Of a stretch of DNA of 49,293 nt, positions 1 to 8,352 are shown piece after piece. The notes beneath the pieces are model-generated. The model did no database searches and was not told the origin of the DNA. It saw only the letters and a list, made by a program, of their open reading frames with translations. Positions within the stretch are counted from its first letter, which is position 1. Each line of letters starts with the position of its first letter. Source of the DNA: Acidimicrobiaceae bacterium (GTDB taxonomy: Bacteria > Actinomycetota > Acidimicrobiia > Acidimicrobiales > RAAP-2); NCBI GenBank assembly GCA_003133325.1, contig PKXA01000092.1, forward strand, positions 1 through 49,293. Direction: 5' to 3'. The position numbers and the translations under genes were made by a program.

Positions 1-43
1 AGGACGAGCGTGCGCGCCTGAGCGCGGCGGAACGGAGCGTTGA

Positions 44-487
44 ATGTCAACGAGAAATGATGGCAGCCTTGGCACCCTGGAAGTTATCGACAAGGACGAA
101 TGCTTCAACCTATTGAGTTATCAGGAAATCGGAAGGATCGCCTTCCATGATGACGCCAAGATCGTGGTGTTCCCAGTCAACTACCAGCTCATCGGGAATG
201 CGATCGTGTTCCTGGTCGGCGGCGGCGGCCAACGGGATGCGGCGATGCGTCACAAGGACGCGACTTTCGAAGTCGATGAAAGCGATAGCAATTTTCAGAC
301 GGGCTGGAGCGTGATGGTATTTGGCAAGCTCCGTATTTACGAGGAACTCACGGACCAGGACGACATGAGTCGATTCACGCACCGTCCATGGGCAGAAGGT
401 GTCAAACAGCACGCCCTTGTGATCGAGCCGCACGCCGTAACAGGACGACTGATCTCGCACGGCAACCCACCGGACATTCCCTGGTAA
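44..487 (+). CDS. Pyridoxamine 5'-phosphate oxidase-like flavin-binding protein
   Basis: A 147-residue protein of the PNPOx-like split-barrel family, which binds FMN or F420. The N-terminal stretch around residues 22-60 (LSYQEIGRIAF, then PVNYQLIGNAIVF) is typical of the short actinobacterial members that act as general flavin or F420 reductases or as heme/nitroreductase-like proteins. The substrate cannot be read from sequence. The ATG is preceded by GGAG at 34-37 with 6-base spacing, which supports the start. It is the first gene in the window, and its upstream partner, if any, is cut off. A stretch of about 180 bases without a gene follows. Family assignment is fairly secure; the specific reaction is unknown. 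Whether it belongs to the mobile element or to flanking chromosome cannot be decided here. Confidence 0.85.
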   Translation: MSTRNDGSLGTLEVIDKDECFNLLSYQEIGRIAFHDDAKIVVFPVNYQLIGNAIVFLVGGGGQRDAAMRHKDATFEVDESDSNFQTGWSVMVFGKLRIYEELTDQDDMSRFTHRPWAEGVKQHALVIEPHAVTGRLISHGNPPDIPW

Positions 488-665
488 CCCTTGGCGCCCC
501 ACTGCCCCGGAACGGGACCAGGCACTTTCGAGCGACCCCACCCGGCGGCGAACTGTCCGCGAATCGGGTCGCCCGGTGTTCATCGCGAGTGACTACCCGC
601 TTCGTAGGTCCACGGGGAAACCGCGCCCGGCGGAAATGGCAGACCCGAACCGGTGATCGAGAACG

Positions 666-1485
666 CTAGGTGCGTCGCCAGGGCCACAGGCCTGCCTTCA
701 CGATTTCGGCCATCGCATCACCGATGCACTCGTCACGGCCCTCTGTTCTGAGCAGGACCACCTTCTGGTTGAACGACCCGAAGAACTCCGCCTCAGTGTC
801 GAAGTTGGTGCAAGTCTCGTCAGCGGCTTCTAGGGTGAACTGGGCAAGCGGGGTCAGAGAGTTGGCCACTTCTAGCTTCGGCGATTTGTCCGAGAGCGTC
901 TTGCCGATGCGTTCAGCTCGCTGCTGCTCAAGATCAGATGAGCGCTGAAAGACGAGTTGCAAAGAGCCGTCGTCGTCGACAACACAGCGCATTCGATACA
1001 AAGTCACGGAAACCGGTACATGTGGTGGCTGGGCCGTGCCGTGATTGGGCGACCTCGGCGGGATTTCCGGTACCGGCAGCCGTTGAATGCGGATCCAGTG
1101 CCCAAAGTCGATCCAGCTCCTTCGCTTCGTGCTTGCGGGGAAACAGATGGCCTCCCCTGGTGTGGATGGCGAGGGTGTAGCGGCCGGTCGGCTCGAGCAA
1201 GTGATCAAACCGTGTCGGAAAGTCCGCGAAGACCTCATTGACTCGCCTGTTGTCGTGGAGCTGCGTTGAATACGACGCAATGAGCGTGTGCTCGACGCTG
1301 ATCGAGCGGAGACTGTCGTGGGCAAGGAAGTCAATGGCCGGTTGTGGCCGCTCTTCCTCATCGGGGTACGAGTCAATCGTGACGAAGCCACCGCTCCTGC
1401 CACTAGCCAACTGCTGTGCCGCAAACAAGCAGACGCGCTTTTCGTGCGATGGGAGTTCGTTCATGTTCCTCGTCAAGTCTGCCAT
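666..1485 (-). pseudogene. Frameshifted hypothetical protein
   Basis: Two overlapping minus-strand frames together look like one protein. The N-terminal part (from an ATG at 1485, MADLTRNMNELP) reads naturally down to about residue KHEAKEL near 1116. The C-terminal part continues naturally in the next frame from WIDFGHWIRIQ to the stop at 666. The expected junction lies at roughly 1110-1122. The composite would be about 272 residues. I do not recognise the family. The C-terminal motif FTLEAADETCTNF, with acidic residues following an LE pair, is conserved-looking but not assignable. Either the gene is decayed or there is a single sequencing indel. No Shine-Dalgarno sequence is evident at 1485; 1464 is an alternative start. 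Confidence 0.5.
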
Positions 1486-1772
1486 CAGCGTAGTTGCGGA
1501 TCGCCAGTGGAGATAAGACTCCGGCGCCCCTTTCACACCCCCTTCGCATGTTCGGGTGGGAAACGTCGTCCAAGTCGTTCACCCGCCGAACTGGGGAACG
1601 GCTGAGGCTCAGAATCTATGCGCGAACTGACTTCCGTACTAGGGACCTCCCCCACGTCTTGACGGCGATTAATCCGTGGCTTCGGATCCAACGTTTATAT
1701 CCTGATGGCCGCCGACACCCGAGTGGTTTCCAAGTACGCGCCGTCTCCGCCCGACTGCGGCGTGATGGTTGT

Positions 1773-2831
1773 TCAGGCGTCGATGACGTGACGACGGGTG
1801 ACGGTGAGGGGTGATCGCTTGACCAGCAGGCCGGCTTCGGTCGGAGCCACGTCGGCGGCCGGGTAGGCGGCCAGCAACATGGTCTGCAACGCCCCTGGTC
1901 CCGACTTCCCCGGCTTTCCGAGGACGGCCTTCTTGAAGTCGCGCACGCTCGCGTACTGACCCCCGGTCTGGGATGCCAGCTGCTGCCAGGTCACGAGCAC
2001 TGAGTTTCGCTTGCCATGGTTGAGGGTGAACACCCGCCGCACCAGCCAGTAGTACAGGTCGATCGCGAGCGCTCCTGCGTTGGCGTCTTGGAGGTTACGC
2101 AGCGCCCGAAGGTCGATGGGTACGGCTCGATCCATGATCGAGGCGGCATATTCGGCGGTGAGCCGGATCGTGCTCGGGAAGAGGGTGTCGCCGTGGCGGT
2201 GCCGATCGCTCCACCACAGGTTCACTCCGCCAATGAAGCTGAAGTGCTCGCCTCGATGGTTCCATGCACCATCGCCATCTTCCCGGGTGTCGGTGACGAT
2301 GACGTCGGCGTAAGCGAGGCGCGTGATCTGGTCGGCCAGACGGGTGGCGTTGCCTCGGCTTCCACCACCGTTGCTTCTGTAGCCGATCGCGTGCAGGAAG
2401 GCGTTCATCGACCCTCCGAGGTCCAAGGTCAACATGTCGGGATGCCAAGCGTCCCCGCCGCGCTTCACCTCCGTCTCGATCCAGGCAAGCAGGTGGCGAG
2501 GGATGACGCCGAAGGGGTACGCCCATCGCTCCCTGGCGGTGCCCGCACCGACCAGGCCGGGCCGCAGGCGCATGGTCACGCTGCCATTGACCTGGACCCA
2601 CTCACGGGGGACCTCGCCGTTTCGGTCGAGCCTCGGCTCGCGATGGGGAAGAGCGGTCAGACACCACAGTGGGGCCACATAGCCCACAAGCCCGGCTGCC
2701 TTCGCATCCTCCTCGTCGAGCTCGGCGCCGAGGAGAAACAGTTCGAGGGTGCGGGGATCGAATACGGATGGACCGTCGGCGGGGGCCGCCCGGTGACGAA
2801 TCCTGCGAACAGGACTGAACGTTTGAGTCAT
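1773..2831 (-). CDS. repA: Plasmid-type replication initiator RepA
   Basis: A 352-residue protein matching the plasmid-encoded RepA family (RepA_C type). The recognisable core is the block PFGVIPRHLLAWIETEVKR at about residues 106-124, followed by LDLGGSMNAFLHAIG and a basic GGGSRGNATRL segment near 136-165 that leads into a helical DNA-binding region. Members bind iterated origin sequences and start replication of plasmids or of integrative elements that replicate after excision. The ATG at 2831 has a good GGGAGG Shine-Dalgarno 9 bases upstream. The gene lies 21 bp downstream of an unidentified gene on the same strand, probably in one operon. Its presence beside a relaxase is the main evidence that the left half of the window is a mobile replicon. 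No iterons were recognised by eye. Confidence 0.8.
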   Translation of the reverse strand: MTQTFSPVRRIRHRAAPADGPSVFDPRTLELFLLGAELDEEDAKAAGLVGYVAPLWCLTALPHREPRLDRNGEVPREWVQVNGSVTMRLRPGLVGAGTARERWAYPFGVIPRHLLAWIETEVKRGGDAWHPDMLTLDLGGSMNAFLHAIGYRSNGGGSRGNATRLADQITRLAYADVIVTDTREDGDGAWNHRGEHFSFIGGVNLWWSDRHRHGDTLFPSTIRLTAEYAASIMDRAVPIDLRALRNLQDANAGALAIDLYYWLVRRVFTLNHGKRNSVLVTWQQLASQTGGQYASVRDFKKAVLGKPGKSGPGALQTMLLAAYPAADVAPTEAGLLVKRSPLTVTRRHVIDA

Positions 2832-2852
2832 CTGGTTCTGCCTCCCTGCCGG

Positions 2853-3743
2853 TCAGATGCCGACGGCGAGGTTGGTAGGGGAATTGCTCTCCGGTCTGCC
2901 GGAGTCGAGCTTGGTCTCCATCCGCTGGAGAGACATCTTCCAGCGTCGGACCACTGGTGGCGGGGGCATCAGCTCGGGCTTCGCCAACCACCACAACAAT
3001 CCAAAGGCGGGCCGCGATTCAGTCTTGACCCGGTGGCGGTATCCAATGCCGAAGTAGAGGGCGGTCAACTCGGGCTTCACCGAGCTGGAAGGAAACGCAT
3101 TGCCGGGCCGTTGCCTACTGGTGGAATTGCCGGCCAGCTGAGATGTATTGACGAACGTGGCCCAGGAATCCACGCCGGGCCGAGCTCCTTTGCGTGATGC
3201 GAGCACTCTCTCCACGTGCCCGACGGCGGCTGCCGCCGAGGCGAGGACGGACTCTTTGGTGTTGGGACCAGCGTCGATCTTCAGGCGGTTCAACATCTCA
3301 CCGACGGCTTGGCGGGGATCGCGTTCGTGGTCACGCGGGGTGACTGCCGGCGAAGTCCGTGCTTGGTCGGTCAGCTTTTTCACCAGGTCGGTCTGTGGCC
3401 GTTCAACGGGGTGCGATCGCGTCTTCAGCCGAGCCAGAACTGAGAGCAGGTCAGCGCTGCGATCAGGGTCAACGCGTACGACTCCGGCAGATTGGAGGGC
3501 GCGGACGACGAGCAGTTCGGGATGAGGAGCGCTCGGGAAGTGGTGGCCGATGAAGGCGGCCATCGACCGCCAGCCGGGATGCTTCCAGATGTCGTCGGCC
3601 CAGGCAGGTGGTTGGTCGGCGTCGTAACGCAGGGCGGTGGCGAGTTGACGGACCGTGGCAGAGGGGAGGTCGGGAGTGTCGCCAGTGAGGATGGCGACCA
3701 GTTCGGATTCGGCATCCCTTCGGACGGCGAACGTGGTGGTCAT
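2853..3743 (-). CDS. Hypothetical protein upstream of repA
   Basis: A 296-residue protein if started at the ATG at 3743 (MTTTFAVRRDAE). The frame stays open to a further ATG at 3866, but the extra 41 residues are low-complexity and proline/arginine-rich, so the shorter form is preferred. Neither start has a clear Shine-Dalgarno. I do not recognise the family. The central part is helical, with DRSADLLSVLARLKTR and many charged residues; the C-terminal third contains a tryptophan-rich stretch (FGLLWWLAKPEL) and a short polyproline run. The position directly upstream of repA suggests a replication-accessory or partition-like role, but that is only context. Confidence 0.6.
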   Translation of the reverse strand: MTTTFAVRRDAESELVAILTGDTPDLPSATVRQLATALRYDADQPPAWADDIWKHPGWRSMAAFIGHHFPSAPHPELLVVRALQSAGVVRVDPDRSADLLSVLARLKTRSHPVERPQTDLVKKLTDQARTSPAVTPRDHERDPRQAVGEMLNRLKIDAGPNTKESVLASAAAAVGHVERVLASRKGARPGVDSWATFVNTSQLAGNSTSRQRPGNAFPSSSVKPELTALYFGIGYRHRVKTESRPAFGLLWWLAKPELMPPPPVVRRWKMSLQRMETKLDSGRPESNSPTNLAVGI

Positions 3744-3970
3744 GCCGATAGCGGGGGGAGATCCGGCTAACGGTGAATTCCCGACGTCGACGCATGTCCG
3801 TGTTCGGGTGGCGGTGACCTCGCGACGAGGTCGGTGGCGATTCGGTGACGGCGAATGGGTTGGCATCCATCCGTTGTCCGCCTAGAAGGGGTGACGGCAT
3901 AACCACGAATCGAGGACACTTTCGGGACGAACTACGCAACCAAAAGTCCCTGCAGCACTATGGTCTTCGG

Positions 3971-4705
3971 ATGGAGCGCAACTTCCGACTCGCAGACGCG
4001 ATCCATCAGCGGGGGTGGAACACTCAGCGGTTCGCACAGGAGCTCGACGTAGATCCGAAGACCGTCGAGCGTTGGGTCAAGAGCGGTAGGACACCTCATC
4101 TGCGCTCACGGGAGAGTGCTGCATCAGCGCTCGGAGTCCCGATGGCTGTGCTTTGGCCCGAGGTAGACGCGCCTATGAACGGCGTGGGCGAACTAGTCGG
4201 CCTGTACCCAACGAGGACGGAGGTCGCTTCGGCGACGATCCGATCGCTCTTGGCAGACGCGACTCATCACATCGACGTACTTGCTTACGCCGGGCTTTGG
4301 ATGTGGGACGCCATACCGAACTTTGCGGAGATGCTCGCGGCGAAGATCAGTAGCGGAGTTGAAGTGCGCGTCTGCCTCGGTGATCCAGATAGCGAGGCAG
4401 TGCAGCTGAGGGGGGATGAAGAGGGGATTGGGGCGAATCTCGCGGCCCGGTGTCGGCTGGCCTTGGGATACGCCCAACCGATTATCGACTTAGACCCAAT
4501 GGCCGTGCGCTTGTCCGGAGCTACCCTCTATTCGTCGATTCTTCGATTTGATGACGACCTGCTTGTCAACATGCATCTGTGGGGGAACCCGGCTGCAGCC
4601 TCGCCGGTGATCTGCTTCCGCAAGGACGAATCGCAGGGAATCGCAAGCAACGTCATCCGCTCGTTTGAGCGGGTATGGGAGCAAGCTCAGTCAGCGGTCG
4701 GGTAG
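3971..4705 (+). CDS. HTH regulator with PLD-like C-terminal domain
   Basis: A 244-residue protein. Residues 1-60 form a helix-turn-helix of the XRE/Cro type (FAQELDVDPKTVERWVKSGRTPHLRSRESAASALGVP). The rest resembles the phospholipase-D-like domain found fused to such HTHs in streptomycete regulators: LYPTRTEV, then IDVLAYAGLWMWD, VRVCLGDPDSEAVQLRGDEEGIG, and LYSSILRFDDDLLVNMHLWG. I see no classical HKD pair, so the domain may sense a phosphate ligand instead of cleaving it. The start was chosen at MERNF because it begins the HTH; no ribosome-binding site is obvious. The 3' end overlaps the convergent ispF-like gene by 19 bases. In other actinobacteria this regulator type often sits beside HD-domain genes, as it does here. 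Confidence 0.8.
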   Translation: MERNFRLADAIHQRGWNTQRFAQELDVDPKTVERWVKSGRTPHLRSRESAASALGVPMAVLWPEVDAPMNGVGELVGLYPTRTEVASATIRSLLADATHHIDVLAYAGLWMWDAIPNFAEMLAAKISSGVEVRVCLGDPDSEAVQLRGDEEGIGANLAARCRLALGYAQPIIDLDPMAVRLSGATLYSSILRFDDDLLVNMHLWGNPAAASPVICFRKDESQGIASNVIRSFERVWEQAQSAVG

Positions 4706-5175
4706 ACGAGTACGCTCGCCCACGCTCCACACGCAGTGCCTTCACCTTCGGGACCGAGACCATCGTTGGATCTGGCCTTGATCGAAACGTTGCTGCTGTC
4801 AATACCGAGAGCGTCGGACACATTGGCGCGCATCTCTTCGACGAAGGGGCGCAGCTTGACCGTGCCGAGGACAACGAACGCGTCGATATTCACGATCTCG
4901 TAGCCAGCCCGCCTGACGTGGCCGGCGAACTGGCGGAGGAAATCAAGACTGCGGGCGTCCTCGGCCTCGGGGTCATCCTCGGGGAAGTGTGTCCCAAGGT
5001 CGCCATCAGCGATAGAACCAGCCAGAGCGTCAATCAGAGCATGACAAAGCACGTCCCCGTCAGAATGGGTATGGAACCCCACGGGAGCAGGGATGGTGAC
5101 ACCACCCAAGACCAGTGCATATCCAGGTAGCAGCCGGTGGATATCGTGCCCAATCCCCGTGCGACAATGTTTCAT
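4687..5175 (-). CDS. ispF: IspF-like cyclodiphosphate synthase homologue
   Basis: A 162-residue homologue of 2-C-methyl-D-erythritol 2,4-cyclodiphosphate synthase, close to the normal length of 155-165. Metal ligands are present: D11 and H13 in GHDIHR, and H45 in SDGDVLCHAL, followed by the typical LADGDLGTHFPEDDPE-like segment. The nucleotide-binding loop is unusual. After K133 the family usually has KATTxExLGFxGRxEG; here it is KARSNDGLGPEGEG, two residues shorter, with the loop Arg missing and the Glu replaced by Asp. Canonical IspF makes MEcPP in the MEP isoprenoid pathway, but none of that pathway is nearby. The ATG overlaps the stop of the HD gene (ATGA, 5172-5175), so the two are coupled. 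The gene may be a paralogue with an altered substrate. The gene symbol denotes homology, not proven activity. Confidence 0.85.
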   Translation of the reverse strand: MKHCRTGIGHDIHRLLPGYALVLGGVTIPAPVGFHTHSDGDVLCHALIDALAGSIADGDLGTHFPEDDPEAEDARSLDFLRQFAGHVRRAGYEIVNIDAFVVLGTVKLRPFVEEMRANVSDALGIDSSNVSIKARSNDGLGPEGEGTACGAWASVLVYPTAD

Positions 5176-5771
5176 TGGAGGACTCCTTGCTCAATGGCTA
5201 GCTGAGTCTCCACCAGATGCACGGCCGCTAACAGTTCAGGCAGATTGGCGCGGGTAGCTCGATGCACAGCGGACTCTGGTGGGTAGCGATGCAAGATATC
5301 TGCGATCCGGTTGTCCGGTGTGCAGCATTCTCCGGCCGGCGACGAAGTGAGGTCCGCCCATGTGAGCACTGCCTGGGCGAGTTCGGGAGGTGGGGGAAAC
5401 TCCGTCACGAGTTCATTCTTGAGGTGGCGGATATCCGCTTCGGCGCCTGCACGCGTGTGCCACGCGACGAGGCGGCAAACTTCAGGTCTCCACCCATGAG
5501 TCCGCAACCACCGAGCTCCGTCGAGCGGATGGAACCCGGATGCAACCGCTTGAGGGGCATATCCCACATCGTGCAGCCAGGCAGCATCGCATAGAGCGGA
5601 ACTCCACTGGGCATCCAACAGATTGGAGGCGGTTGCCGCTTGGCGTGCGACAGCTCTTGAATGCTCCACCCGGGTTCCGACTGCAAGCAGAAGTTCGGAT
5701 GCGACGTCAGACGCTCCCACACGAAGGACCCTACCCACCTGAGCGTGTGAATGTTCCGTGACGGTTGGCAA
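5172..5771 (-). CDS. HD-domain phosphohydrolase
   Basis: A 199-residue HD-superfamily protein with the full metal set visible: H37 (VEHSRAV), H67-D68 (AWLHDVGY), H81, H105 (VAWHTRAG) and D140 (TWADLTSS). HD enzymes of this size hydrolyse nucleotides, cyclic nucleotides or other phosphate esters; the substrate is unknown. The frame opens with a TTG at 5771, and in-frame GTGs at 5738 and 5720 are plausible starts; no good Shine-Dalgarno separates them. The stop codon overlaps the ispF-like ATG, so translation is coupled and the two products are probably stoichiometric partners. A large inverted repeat at 5765-5799 covers the TTG, which favours a downstream start and an operator function for the repeat. 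Confidence 0.8.
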   Translation of the reverse strand: MPTVTEHSHAQVGRVLRVGASDVASELLLAVGTRVEHSRAVARQAATASNLLDAQWSSALCDAAWLHDVGYAPQAVASGFHPLDGARWLRTHGWRPEVCRLVAWHTRAGAEADIRHLKNELVTEFPPPPELAQAVLTWADLTSSPAGECCTPDNRIADILHRYPPESAVHRATRANLPELLAAVHLVETQLAIEQGVLQ

Positions 5772-5799
5772 TCAGGCCGTCCTGGCCGGCAGTTGCCAA
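5765..5799. repeat. Inverted repeat at the head of the HD-ispF operon
   Basis: Perfect 7-bp outer arms TTGGCAA and TTGCCAA enclose a second imperfect dyad (AGGCC/GGCC). It sits at the extreme 5' end of the HD gene and could be the operator of the convergent HTH/PLD regulator. No sigma-factor consensus was confidently placed. Confidence 0.4.
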
Positions 5800-5913
5800 G
5801 TCAGGACCCGCCTGCTCCCTGCGGGTCCGGTAACGCACGGGAATGGTCTCGTTCGTCACGGGCAGTTCCGTCAACAAGAGGAGCCCCTCGTCGCATCGGC
5901 CATCCTGCTGTTC

Positions 5914-6123
5914 TCAAGCAACGTCTATCAGCCCAGTCGCGCTACCTGGTCGAGGGATCGGCTGCCCTGCTTCACGGACGTCGTCAAGGTAGGCGCTGAC
6001 GGCCTCGTGGATAAGCACCTCGACCTCTTCACGGCTAGCGCCGACAGCGGTGCAGCCCGGCAGATCAGGGACATAGGCGCCCCAGCTCGTATCGCCTTGC
6101 TCGTAGACAACGGTGTAGCGCAT
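5914..6123 (-). CDS. hicB: HicB antitoxin
   Basis: A 69-residue HicB-type antitoxin. The partial RNase-H-like fold is clear from YTVVYEQGDTSWGAYVPDLP, then GCTAVGASREEVEVLIHEAV and AYLDDVREAGQPIPRP. It is the short form without a C-terminal HTH or RHH extension, so it may not autoregulate alone. The start at 6123 (MRYTVVYE) has a strong GAGGAGG Shine-Dalgarno located in the end of hicA, 10 bases before the ATG region. It follows hicA by 10 bp in the usual toxin-then-antitoxin order and is the last gene of the five-gene operon that begins near 9165. The frame is open further upstream, but that extension overlaps hicA and is not expected to be translated. Confidence 0.85.
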   Translation of the reverse strand: MRYTVVYEQGDTSWGAYVPDLPGCTAVGASREEVEVLIHEAVSAYLDDVREAGQPIPRPGSATGLIDVA

Positions 6124-6133
6124 CAAGACCTCC

Positions 6134-6337
6134 TCATCGCCGGTCGGGTCGATCGAACCCGGCCTCGCGGTAGATAGATGCAAGCGTACCTGGCGGCACG
6201 TCGGTTCCTTCGTTGCCGGCCACCACAACCCGCCGGGCCGGCTGGTCGGGATGGCGGTAGATGCGATGGCTACCACGCTGGCGATGCAACGACCACCCGT
6301 GGGCTTCCAGATCCTTCAGCACTTCCCGGACCTTCAC
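6134..6337 (-). CDS. hicA: HicA mRNA interferase toxin
   Basis: A 67-residue HicA toxin, a double-stranded-RNA-binding-fold ribonuclease that cleaves mRNA when free of HicB. The conserved core is VREVLKDLEAHGWSLHRQRGSHRIYRHP, with the catalytic histidine at residue 24 in RGSHRIY, followed by a VPPGTLASIYREAGF C-terminus. The start is a GTG at 6337 that overlaps the stop of the helicase gene as GTGA (6334-6337). That overlap, together with exact agreement with the family N-terminus, decides the start over the longer upstream frame. Toxin synthesis is therefore likely coupled to helicase translation, which is unusual for a toxin-antitoxin locus. Confidence 0.85.
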   Translation of the reverse strand: MKVREVLKDLEAHGWSLHRQRGSHRIYRHPDQPARRVVVAGNEGTDVPPGTLASIYREAGFDRPDRR

Positions 6338-8352
6338 AGACCCACGGCCCGTGCGGCATCGGGAACCGAGTCGGAACTCGGTGTGGCTCCGGGTTGCGGT
6401 TTTTTGGGCTTTCGAGGCCGGGCGATCGGCGCCACCCGCTCGGGCATGACTGAACGCCACCCGCCGTTCGGCCCGCCGATGAGGGTCACCGATCCATCGC
6501 TCCCGAAGCCCGTCACCCGATACGCCGAACTTCGGTCGCCCCGAATACGGACCTGTGTGCCCACGGGCGGCAGCGAAGGGGGTCGAACAGTCGTGGAGAC
6601 ACGCTCGGCGGCTTGCTCGATCGGGGCGTCTGCATGGTCGGGAACCCCGTCGAGGAACTTCAGGGTCACGTCAATAGCGCCCTGGTCCGTGCCGGACTGG
6701 TGGGCCTGCATCGCCTCGATATGGGTCTGCCCGGACTGTCGGGCGAATGCATATCTCCACATCTCGGCTCCGGCCTCGGCGGCCACCAGCGCCTCGGGAC
6801 GAGTGGCTCCGGCGGCAATGGCGTGGTCATATCCCGGCGGGTCCTGGTCGGCGTGCCCGTACCGGCGGCCGGGTGCGGGTGAATCCTTCTTCACCTTCGC
6901 CATTCCCCCCACCACAGAGGGGTGATCGTGGACCCAAGCCAAACCGCCGTTGTCGAGCCGGCACATGGCGCGGGTGACCGTTACGTAGGCAAGCATCGCC
7001 TCCTCGCGTTGGACCGGCCCCGGCGTTCCGGTCACCGGATCATCTTTCGGGGAACGAAAGTCGTCGCCGACGAGGACCTGTCCCCACTCTCGCCCCTTTG
7101 CCTTGTGGGCGGTGGAGATGGTCAGCTCGGCCTCGGATTCGGGAACACACGAGTGGATCGCTCCGATGATCGCCTCAGGCCCGTGTTTGTCGATGAGGTA
7201 CACCGCGACGGCCAGGTCCGACCCGCCAGGGTCGTGTTCGGCGTAGTCCTGCAAATCGGCCCAGTCCTTGAAGGCCACAAGTTCGGGGTGCCAGGCGGGC
7301 TCGCCCGCTCTCATTCGCTGTGAGCCTTCGGCCAGACGAACCATGTCTTCGCCACCACCAACGAGTGCCACCGGTCGGTCGTCTTCTTGGGCGGCCATGA
7401 CCTCGGAGACACACCCTCCATTGGTCCTACACAGGATCGCGTCGGGAGGATCGACGGGGCCGAGGGAGGACTTCCGGTGGGGAGAACCGACGAGGCGCAT
7501 TTCGGACCCGATTACGCCCAACCAGACGTTCGCCTCCTCGGCGATGACGGGGCCAAATCGCCACGACTGGCTGAGTGCCACGTGGTGTTCGGCCTCCACC
7601 TGGTCGAGAAAGTCGGTGGCCCCTCTCCACCCGTAGATCGCTTGCGCCGAGTCACCGACGGCAATCAGTTGAGATGCCTGGCGGGTCACGGCATCGGCGA
7701 TGGCCGGGTCTGCATCTTGGGCCTCGTCGAATAGCACGAAGTCGTAGTCGAACTTTGGTCCGGAGAGCTGCCAGAGCTTCAGATACACATCATGCGACGG
7801 CTTCAATTGGCCAGTAGGGGCGGAGAGGTCCGCCCATGCCCGCCGGGCTACCGACACCACCGTTGCGGCAAGCCCGGATAGATCGGTGTCCCCGGGAGCC
7901 TCCGGGGGGACGAAGTGCTTGCGGGTGATGTCGACGTCGGCAGAATGGCAGAACCGATCAACTGCTCGTAGGGCCATCGACGCGACTGTCGATGGATCCA
8001 GATCCGGGCCTGAGTCGAGTGGTACCCAAGGGGCCCTCAGGACGCCTGCAGCTTTCTTGGCGGTGACCCGTGGGCCGTTCAGCCGGGAACGCATGGGAGC
8101 GCCGAAGGAGCGGTAAGCGAGGCTATGAGCGGTCCGGCAGTCCACGTTCCGGGGGAAGGACTGTTCGGCCTCGGTCTGGATCGCTTTGTTGTAGGCCAGG
8201 TACAGGCCCTTCGCCTCCGGCCGGGTGGCAGAGAGCAGACGGAGGGTGGACGTCTTGCCGGTCCCGGCGCCGGCGTGGATGACCACCGTGCCTCCGGTGA
8301 CGAAGGCATCGATGGCTGCTTGTTGCTCGGCCGTGGGTTTGAGGACGCTCAT
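6334..8352 (-). CDS. UvrD/PcrA-like superfamily 1 helicase
   Basis: A 672-residue SF1A-type DNA helicase. Motif I is HAGAGTGKTST at residues 26-36 with catalytic K33. Further motifs are DFVLFDEAQDADP (motif II), VGDSAQAIYGWRGA (III), LSQSWRF (IV), STAHKAKGREWGQVLV (V) and AMLAYVTVTRAM (VI). It is shorter than full PcrA/UvrD and more like the helicases found in plasmids and defence islands. About 200 residues after motif VI are charged and of unknown role, ending with VRIRGDRSSAYRVTGFGSDGSVTLIGG-like beta segments. The ATG overlaps the stop of the preceding small gene (ATGA, 8349-8352) and its own stop overlaps hicA. The role may be in conjugative DNA processing or defence; context does not separate these. 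Confidence 0.9.
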   Translation of the reverse strand: MSVLKPTAEQQAAIDAFVTGGTVVIHAGAGTGKTSTLRLLSATRPEAKGLYLAYNKAIQTEAEQSFPRNVDCRTAHSLAYRSFGAPMRSRLNGPRVTAKKAAGVLRAPWVPLDSGPDLDPSTVASMALRAVDRFCHSADVDITRKHFVPPEAPGDTDLSGLAATVVSVARRAWADLSAPTGQLKPSHDVYLKLWQLSGPKFDYDFVLFDEAQDADPAIADAVTRQASQLIAVGDSAQAIYGWRGATDFLDQVEAEHHVALSQSWRFGPVIAEEANVWLGVIGSEMRLVGSPHRKSSLGPVDPPDAILCRTNGGCVSEVMAAQEDDRPVALVGGGEDMVRLAEGSQRMRAGEPAWHPELVAFKDWADLQDYAEHDPGGSDLAVAVYLIDKHGPEAIIGAIHSCVPESEAELTISTAHKAKGREWGQVLVGDDFRSPKDDPVTGTPGPVQREEAMLAYVTVTRAMCRLDNGGLAWVHDHPSVVGGMAKVKKDSPAPGRRYGHADQDPPGYDHAIAAGATRPEALVAAEAGAEMWRYAFARQSGQTHIEAMQAHQSGTDQGAIDVTLKFLDGVPDHADAPIEQAAERVSTTVRPPSLPPVGTQVRIRGDRSSAYRVTGFGSDGSVTLIGGPNGGWRSVMPERVAPIARPRKPKKPQPGATPSSDSVPDAARAVGL

